From IMG/VR virus record IMGVR_UViG_3300004097_000020, positions 1 through 36,962 of that record: a stretch of 36,962 bases of DNA; one strand, written 5' to 3'. The position numbers and the translations under genes were made by a program. Source of the stretch: a virus. Shown in pieces: positions 33,619 through 36,962 of this stretch; the stretch's first letter is position 1, and every line of letters begins with the position of its first letter. Below the pieces are notes generated by a model. It saw nothing but the letters and a program-made list of their open reading frames with translations. It ran no database searches and was not told the DNA's origin.

Positions 33619-33872
33619 TTTTCCTCAGAAATATTTTCGCTGTTAAGGTCCGCTTTTTTTGCTCGTTGGCGTTTAGGCGTTGCACTCTTTGCCCGATACT
33701 CTTCAACAGCATACTCATTTAAATTATCCCACGCGTAGATTATCGATAACGGTTTGGGCTGGCCGCATACGTCACAAGCCCCCAATGTTAACGCCGACTT
33801 AAAATAAAGGGGACTCAAAACTCCCCCGTTACTTACGGCGCAATCAATACAAATATGCTCAATGTTAGACAT
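33615..33872 (-). CDS. Small zinc-finger-like protein (85 aa)
   Basis: Two CxxC pairs, ICIDC at residues 8-11 and CDVC at about 34-37, suggest one bound zinc; the C-terminus is basic (KSATPKRQRAKKADL). It is encoded between the terminase subunits, overlaps the small subunit by eight bases and the large subunit by GTGA. GGAG precedes the ATG. It may bind DNA or assist the terminase, which also carries a zinc module; this link is conjecture. Confidence 0.6.
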   Translation of the reverse strand: MSNIEHICIDCAVSNGGVLSPLYFKSALTLGACDVCGQPKPLSIIYAWDNLNEYAVEEYRAKSATPKRQRAKKADLNSENISEEK

Positions 33873-34371
33873 CTATTATCTCTCCTTGTTGTTGTGTTAC
33901 AGCTCCTAAATCAATATTAATATTTATCTGTGTTTTATCTCCTGTTGTGTCTGCGCCGCCATGGCCTGTAAACTTCATCTTATTACTCACCATGCTGGCC
34001 AAAGCTCCCGACACCCTAGAATCCCCTTCGTCAAACCGATCCTTAAACGCTTGTAACACTTCCTCAAACTGACCAGCCGCAATCGTAGAGTCTAACATAA
34101 CCGCCTTGACATACGTCTTGTGAATACTAACCACGACTTCTTCAATCTGGGGCTTCTTTAACCAAGTTGCCGCCACACGCCGATCAACTCCTGCGGCTTT
34201 TGCCGCTTTGTCTGGGTCCAAAGTCTTTTTGTACTCTTCCAAAAAAGCAATTTGAGCCATTGTATAGGCGTAATGCTCCGGTATTTGTATCGGGTCGTCC
34301 TTAGTAGCCACCATCTCCACTGGGGGTGTGCCTTTGTCTGCTTCCTTAAATTTTTTCTTCACTCTATCCAT
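33865..34371 (-). CDS. Terminase small subunit (168 aa)
   Basis: A helix-turn-helix AAKAAGVDRRVAATWLKKPQ near residue 50-70 is the usual DNA-binding part of small terminases, followed by a helical oligomerisation region (FEEVLQAFKDRF) and a C-terminal strand (KTQININIDLGAV). It recognises the packaging site and recruits the large subunit encoded just downstream. I chose ATG 34371, behind AAGG; an in-frame GTG at 34407 lacks a ribosome site. A promoter-like sequence lies about 190 bases upstream. Confidence 0.75.
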   Translation of the reverse strand: MDRVKKKFKEADKGTPPVEMVATKDDPIQIPEHYAYTMAQIAFLEEYKKTLDPDKAAKAAGVDRRVAATWLKKPQIEEVVVSIHKTYVKAVMLDSTIAAGQFEEVLQAFKDRFDEGDSRVSGALASMVSNKMKFTGHGGADTTGDKTQININIDLGAVTQQQGEIIDV

Positions 34372-34555
34372 AACGCCTTTATCAATCCGTTTATTACATT
34401 TTTTCACTTTTTAGTTATGGTAGCAGCGGTTCGGGTGTTTTAGCTTCATTTTGTGAGAGAAAAGATTTGATTTATTAGAGGGTTTAAGAATTTAGGCTTA
34501 GCAGTAGCGGAATACTGACCTAAAAACGTGTCTAACTACTACCATAACAAAAACC

Positions 34556-34584
34556 AGAATACCACGTTGCTTCGGTATTGTCAA
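34556..34584 (-). promoter_or_regulatory. Sigma-70 promoter for the late (terminase) operon
   Basis: On the minus strand, TTGACA (34584-34579) and, after exactly 17 bases, TATTCT (34561-34556) preceded by TGG, an extended -10. A second TTGAC lies 20 bases further upstream. The predicted leader is about 180 bases before the terminase small-subunit ATG. Confidence 0.6.
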
Positions 34585-34673
34585 TCTAGTATCAACGTCA
34601 ACTACTATTTAATCCTTTTTAAACCTTACTTCGTTTTTGAAGCGGTTAAAAAATTCAGAGGCTCTTTAGATAA

Positions 34674-34745
34674 CGCTATAGCGAAAGCGCACTCGGCGGG
34701 TACCCCCCCAAATTTTCACCCCCCGGGGGCCTTTTTTAGCTAAAA
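34674..34745 (+). other. Dyad cluster with C/G tracts, candidate packaging site
   Basis: Four symmetric elements follow each other: CGCTATAGCG (34674-34683), GCGAAAGCGC (34681-34690), GGGTACCC (34698-34705), and C6/G5 (34719-34729). Between the C tracts lies AAATTTTCA, and TTTTTT follows. The composition is unlike the surrounding AT-rich gap. Its place just upstream of the terminase genes suits a cos or pac site; a plus-strand terminator (CCCCC/GGGGG then T6) is an alternative. Confidence 0.35.
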
Positions 34746-34765
34746 AGTATGTCGCATAACCTATA

Positions 34766-34912
34766 TTATGTAACAACTTCAACGATATCGGTAGTTGCGC
34801 CGCTACTATGAGCAGCCAAGGCCTCACGGCTAGGGTAGACGTCTTTCAACCGCTTTAAACGATCAAAAAGCCTACACAACCACAATTTGTACCCATTTTG
34901 ATAGTTTAACAC
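34766..34912 (-). CDS. Possible very small protein (48 aa)
   Basis: A minus-strand frame runs from GTG 34912 (or TTG 34939) to TAA 34766. The product reads like a real small protein: NGYKLWLCRLFDRLKRLKD, then VYPSREALAAHSSGATTD and IVEVVT. The 'WL....  ypSreAlaA' layout resembles other tiny phage proteins, including the one encoded at 36819. No strong Shine-Dalgarno is visible, which lowers confidence. It would be divergent from the gene at 35016 and share its operator-like dyads. Confidence 0.4.
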   Translation of the reverse strand: MLNYQNGYKLWLCRLFDRLKRLKDVYPSREALAAHSSGATTDIVEVVT

Positions 34913-34951
34913 TGGCTGGCTATAGGTAGCAAGGGCCAAAGTCTATATGTT

Positions 34952-34985
34952 GCGTATTAAGGCTAATACGCCCCTTAATTAGGCG
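34952..34985 (+). promoter_or_regulatory. Two overlapping inverted repeats, candidate operator
   Basis: GCGTATTA and TAATACGC (34952-34959, 34964-34971) form a perfect 8-bp dyad with four-base spacer. The next dyad CGCC/GGCG (34969-34972, 34982-34985) overlaps it and contains TTAATTA. They lie between the divergent frames at 34912 and 35016, as expected for a repressor site. Confidence 0.4.
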
Positions 34986-35000
34986 GCATATAACAATTCA

Positions 35001-35009
35001 TGCTACACT
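35001..35009 (+). promoter_or_regulatory. Extended -10 element before the gene at 35016
   Basis: TGCTACACT is an extended -10 that ends six bases before ATG 35016, so the start point would coincide with the ATG. No -35 is visible. The same six-base spacing is seen at 12580-12588. Confidence 0.35.
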
Positions 35010-35015
35010 GAGCTC

Positions 35016-35282
35016 ATGGCTGAATATAGATACCTAATACGAATTAACTATAAAAACGCTGATCGCGTCCAAATTTGGAAGCCGGCACGCTCAGCGGCCG
35101 CAGCCATGGTTAAAGCCATTGAAGCGTCCAAAGCCAAGATCAGCCATGTCACTAATGTTTGTTTAGTCGGGGAACCTGTGCCAGTGTGCAAAAAGCGGCG
35201 GCGGCGTTTAGAAATTCAACAGTTCCCTGAACGGGCCAAGCGTACACCGCGGCCAAAGCAACCAAGCGTGTTTGACATTTAG
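35016..35282 (+). CDS. Hypothetical basic protein (88 aa)
   Basis: The first 45 residues have a strand YRYLIRINYKN, an alanine-rich helix (SAAAAMVKAIEASKAKI) and another strand; the C-terminal half is strongly basic (CKKRRRRLEIQQFPERAKR). Nucleic-acid binding is possible from charge, but no family is recognised. There is no Shine-Dalgarno before the ATG; an extended -10 six bases upstream suggests a leaderless message. It is the first plus-strand gene after the divergent region and stands alone, followed by 480 bases without a gene. Confidence 0.55.
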   Translation: MAEYRYLIRINYKNADRVQIWKPARSAAAAMVKAIEASKAKISHVTNVCLVGEPVPVCKKRRRRLEIQQFPERAKRTPRPKQPSVFDI

Positions 35283-35316
35283 TACCCAGCAAAAAACAAA
35301 GCTACTACACATAATA

Positions 35317-35366
35317 AGTAGTATAATATATATAATATATAAATATATAATATATATTATACTACT
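35317..35366. repeat. Perfect 17-bp inverted repeat with AT-only core
   Basis: Arms AGTAGTATAATATATAT (35317-35333) and its exact complement (35350-35366) flank 16 bases that contain only A and T. DNA could extrude as a cruciform, or RNA could fold as a long hairpin. Confidence 0.85.
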
Positions 35367-35689
35367 GGTATACGTTACTGTAAGTTTTTGAAAGTGTTTT
35401 TAGTAGTTAGTTTATGTTGGTTTTACAATGGTTTTAGTATTTAGGGGTTTTAGGCCTTTTTTGGCATACAGCACGGTTTACGCTCAAACGTGTACATCAA
35501 GAATTTTAAATATATATTTAACGTATTGGAAATATATATAAGGTTACGCCTAGCTTTATATATATTTTTTAAAAAAGAAAGTATGCTTTTAGGTGTAAAA
35601 CGATATATATATATATATGTAGGGCTTATATATCCATAATACTTGTAATACACCTTTGAGCGTAAAACGATACATCATGAAATTTCGAT

Positions 35690-35718
35690 TAGACAAACTG
35701 ATTGGTGGTTGGTATGCT
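35690..35718 (+). promoter_or_regulatory. Sigma-70 promoter for the small early operon
   Basis: TAGACA (35690-35695, 5 of 6) and TATGCT (35713-35718, 4 of 6) are separated by 17 bases, and TGG precedes the -10. The start point near 35725 leaves a leader of about 40 bases with GGAG before ATG 35764. Confidence 0.5.
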
Positions 35719-35763
35719 TGGTTTTGTTGAGAGTTTTAGCGGTTTTAAAAGGAGTTAGAGAAA

Positions 35764-36081
35764 ATGATTAATGAAAAAAGCACAAAAGGAGAAGTTTTAG
35801 ACGCCGTGCAATTGGAGGGGTATGTACTGAAGTATGCTAGTAAGGAATTAAGGGGCGATCGTGAGGTGGTGTTGGAAGCCGTGAAGCGAAACGGCTGGGC
35901 GTTGTGTTGGGCAAGTGCAGCCCTAAAGGCTGATCGGGCTATTGTACTGGCAGCTGTCACTCAAAATGGCTGCGTTGTGAGATTTGTGCATGAGTCATTA
36001 AAGAATGATCGTGAGGTAGTCCGGGCAGCGTTGAAGAATAATGGGGATGCACTGCTGTATGAAGTTTCACAACAAAAATAG
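35764..36081 (+). CDS. Short DUF4116 repeat protein (105 aa, four units)
   Basis: The N-terminus MINEKSTKGEVLDAVQLEGY aligns with MINKNSTKKEVLVAVKAEGY of the product at 4091, and three 25-residue DUF4116 units follow (DREVVLEAVKRNGWAL, DRAIVLAAVTQNGCVV, DREVVRAALKNNGDAL). It is therefore a short paralogue with four units instead of about fourteen. A 32-base stretch at 35857-35888 is identical to 4934-4965. GGAGTTAG precedes the ATG, and the same 21 bases stand before the next gene. No membrane or signal segment. Function unknown; a binding or decoy role in the infected cell is possible. Confidence 0.8.
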   Translation: MINEKSTKGEVLDAVQLEGYVLKYASKELRGDREVVLEAVKRNGWALCWASAALKADRAIVLAAVTQNGCVVRFVHESLKNDREVVRAALKNNGDALLYEVSQQK

Positions 36082-36108
36082 TATTAAATAAAAAAGGAGT
36101 TAGAGAAA

Positions 36109-36384
36109 ATGAATGTACAAGTAGAAAACATGGTTAGTCGGAAGGGCAATGTTGTCCCTAATCAATTTAAGGTTTTTACCAAGAATGCGGTTTTGTTCCA
36201 ATCATATAGCCGCGTCATCGTAAAAAAAAGATTAAAGGACGGGCAAATTTACCTTGATAAGCAATACTGGGATTATAGCCGCACCACTGGCGAATACAGA
36301 CGCCGATTTTTAGGTGAGGGCATCGCTACGACAAGACAGAAGATTGAAGCTGGCGAATATAAATTAGTTAACCTAAATAAATAG
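36109..36384 (+). CDS. Small conserved phage-type protein with FQSY and WDYSRTT motifs (91 aa)
   Basis: The sequence NQFKVFTKNAVLFQSYSRVI followed by IYLDKQYWDYSRTTGEYRR and FLGEGIATTRQKIEAGEYKL matches a pattern I have seen in many phage and plasmid proteins ('FQSY.S.I', 'L....WDYS.TT..YR..FL', 'T...I..G'). The role of this group is unknown to me. GGAGTTAG nine bases upstream gives a good start, and the gene lies between the short DUF4116 gene and the next small gene in one operon. Confidence 0.65.
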   Translation: MNVQVENMVSRKGNVVPNQFKVFTKNAVLFQSYSRVIVKKRLKDGQIYLDKQYWDYSRTTGEYRRRFLGEGIATTRQKIEAGEYKLVNLNK

Positions 36385-36396
36385 GAGTAAATAAAA

Positions 36397-36819
36397 ATGA
36401 GTAACAGTTTTGATGCCCAAGCTAAAAAGTTTACGGATTTAACGGACACGACTATACATAACGTGTGGATTGATCACGATTACCATTTTCAAGATGATAC
36501 CCAAACTCGGGATATCTATTACGTCAAATTGACAAGTAAAGGACGCGGTTGCATGAAATCATATTCCTTTAAATTTGGCCAAAGTGTAAGGGATAGTTCT
36601 ACTAATCCACAACGGCGGGTACGTCCGACAGATTATGATATTTTTTGTTGTCTTTCTGCAACGGACCCCGGAACCTTTGAAGATTGGTGTTCCGGTTGCG
36701 GTTATGATACGGACTCGATCAAAGCTTTTGAGCTTTATAGAGGGGTTTGTAAAGAATTTGAAGGCTTGAACCGGCTTTACAATGACGCTGAGTTAGCGAT
36801 GCTAAGTGAGATTTGTTAG
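36397..36819 (+). CDS. Conserved phage-type protein (140 aa), function unknown
   Basis: The central FKFGQSVRDSS and the C-terminal blocks PTDYDIFCCLSATDPGTFED, WCSGCGYDTDSIKAFELYRG and NDAELAMLSEI form a pattern common in small early-region phage proteins: 'F.FGqS ... PT.YDvL.C....dp.tF.dfC..yGYd.DS.kA...Y'. Five cysteines are present, but their spacing does not suggest a classic zinc finger. GGAG precedes the ATG. The stop overlaps the next start (TAGTG). No function can be assigned. Confidence 0.65.
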   Translation: MSNSFDAQAKKFTDLTDTTIHNVWIDHDYHFQDDTQTRDIYYVKLTSKGRGCMKSYSFKFGQSVRDSSTNPQRRVRPTDYDIFCCLSATDPGTFEDWCSGCGYDTDSIKAFELYRGVCKEFEGLNRLYNDAELAMLSEIC

Positions 36820-36950
36820 TGATAAAAGTATCTAAAATCAATGGTTTTGTATGGCTTAAAGTCTTTAATGAAAATGGGTTGCTTTATAGTGACGGCCATT
36901 TCCAATCCATTGGTGAAGCAATGGCCGCCGCTGCGTATTATTTAAATTAG
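36819..36950 (+). CDS. Very small protein (43 aa)
   Basis: A GTG start overlaps the previous stop (TAGTG), and the frame runs 43 codons to TAG 36950. The product has strand-like KVSKINGFVWLKVFNENGL and then GHFQSIGEAMAAAAYYLN. The layout, aromatic strand, F-x-S-I then alanine-rich helix, resembles several tiny phage proteins of unknown role. Translational coupling makes it likely that it is expressed. The 12 remaining bases of the window contain AAAAAAAGGA, probably the ribosome site of the next gene. Confidence 0.5.
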   Translation: MIKVSKINGFVWLKVFNENGLLYSDGHFQSIGEAMAAAAYYLN

Positions 36951-36962
36951 AAAAAAAGGAAT

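Larger units (their letters stand above)
35283..35763 (+). other. AT-rich, palindrome-dense gene-free region (candidate origin)
   Basis: No convincing gene is present. Features: a perfect 17-bp inverted repeat at 35317-35366, a 16-bp perfect palindrome TTAAATATATATTTAA at 35506-35521, alternating TA runs near 35604-35619, and a 12-bp element TTTACGCTCAAA (35477-35488) inverted at 35655-35666, each followed by a related ACG..TACATCA sequence. This mixture of easily melted DNA and repeats is typical of replication origins; complex regulation is the alternative. Confidence 0.45.

Noticed and set aside
34528-34743. 71-codon plus-strand ORF upstream of the terminase genes
   Set aside because: It overlaps the late promoter and the C/G tracts, has no Shine-Dalgarno, and its sequence reflects the dyads.
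34746-35000. tRNA gene in the divergent gap
   Set aside because: I could not find a T-arm GTTC-type sequence with matching acceptor ends.
35450-35653. Minus-strand ORF of 67 codons in the AT-rich region
   Set aside because: Tyr/Ile/Lys-rich sequence as expected from AT-rich non-coding DNA; no ribosome site.
1-36962. Complete circular genome with the two ends joining
   Set aside because: Joining the ends leaves the clamp-like frame without a plausible start and much shorter than the family, so genome sequence is probably missing.

Overview
The window is a slice of a short-tailed (podovirus-type) double-stranded DNA phage or a closely related prophage. The virion genes follow the T7-like order: portal, scaffold, major capsid, tail tubular A and B, three internal virion proteins, then a fibre with a T7-type N-terminal domain. 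I see no phage RNA polymerase, and the best promoters have host-like sigma-70 form (for example TTGACA-N17-TATACT before the capsid gene), so transcription probably depends on the host polymerase. The tail type and Shine-Dalgarno sites suggest a Gram-negative host; the sequence does not say which one. I see no integrase or lysogeny repressor. The first gene is cut by the window edge, so this is probably not a complete genome.

Layout. (1) Positions 1-12876, plus strand: a replication and recombination arm. It holds a sliding-clamp-like protein (3' part), small genes including a possible ribbon-helix-helix protein, a PrimPol-VirE helicase fusion, a 14-unit DUF4116 repeat protein, a DUF3310 protein, a SNF2/HARP-like helicase, a DUF2800 Cas4/RecB-like nuclease, a DUF2815 protein (probably ssDNA-binding), a family A DNA polymerase and a RuvC-like resolvase. 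Most junctions are ATGA, GTGA or TAATG overlaps. (2) Positions 12873-34371, minus strand: a late arm that meets the first arm tail to tail. In transcription order it holds terminase small and large subunits, portal, scaffold, capsid, tail tube/nozzle, ejection proteins, two fibre genes and a lysis block. (3) Positions 34372-35015: a divergent control region with promoters, dyads, C/G tracts beside the terminase genes and one possible very small gene. (4) Positions 35016-36962, plus strand: small probably early genes, including a second DUF4116 protein, preceded by a very AT-rich, palindrome-dense stretch that looks like a replication origin or large regulatory region.

How it fits together. 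The left arm gives a self-contained replisome: clamp, primase-helicase, polymerase, probable SSB, nuclease, remodelling helicase and junction resolvase. Concatemers would be resolved by the RuvC-like enzyme and packaged by the terminase pair through a T7-like portal. DNA would be delivered through the nozzle with help from the ejection proteins. Host recognition probably lies with a fibre that ends in a seven-bladed RCC1-type propeller.

The least explained parts are a compact structured RNA or leader between a promoter and the resolvase gene (11936-12091), two DUF4116 repeat genes that share a 32-base identical stretch, a probable gene cassette bounded by a 36-bp repeat that copies the polymerase 3' end (11143-11693), and the AT-rich palindrome region near 35300-35700. 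Nothing was searched against a database; family names come from motifs read directly in the translations.
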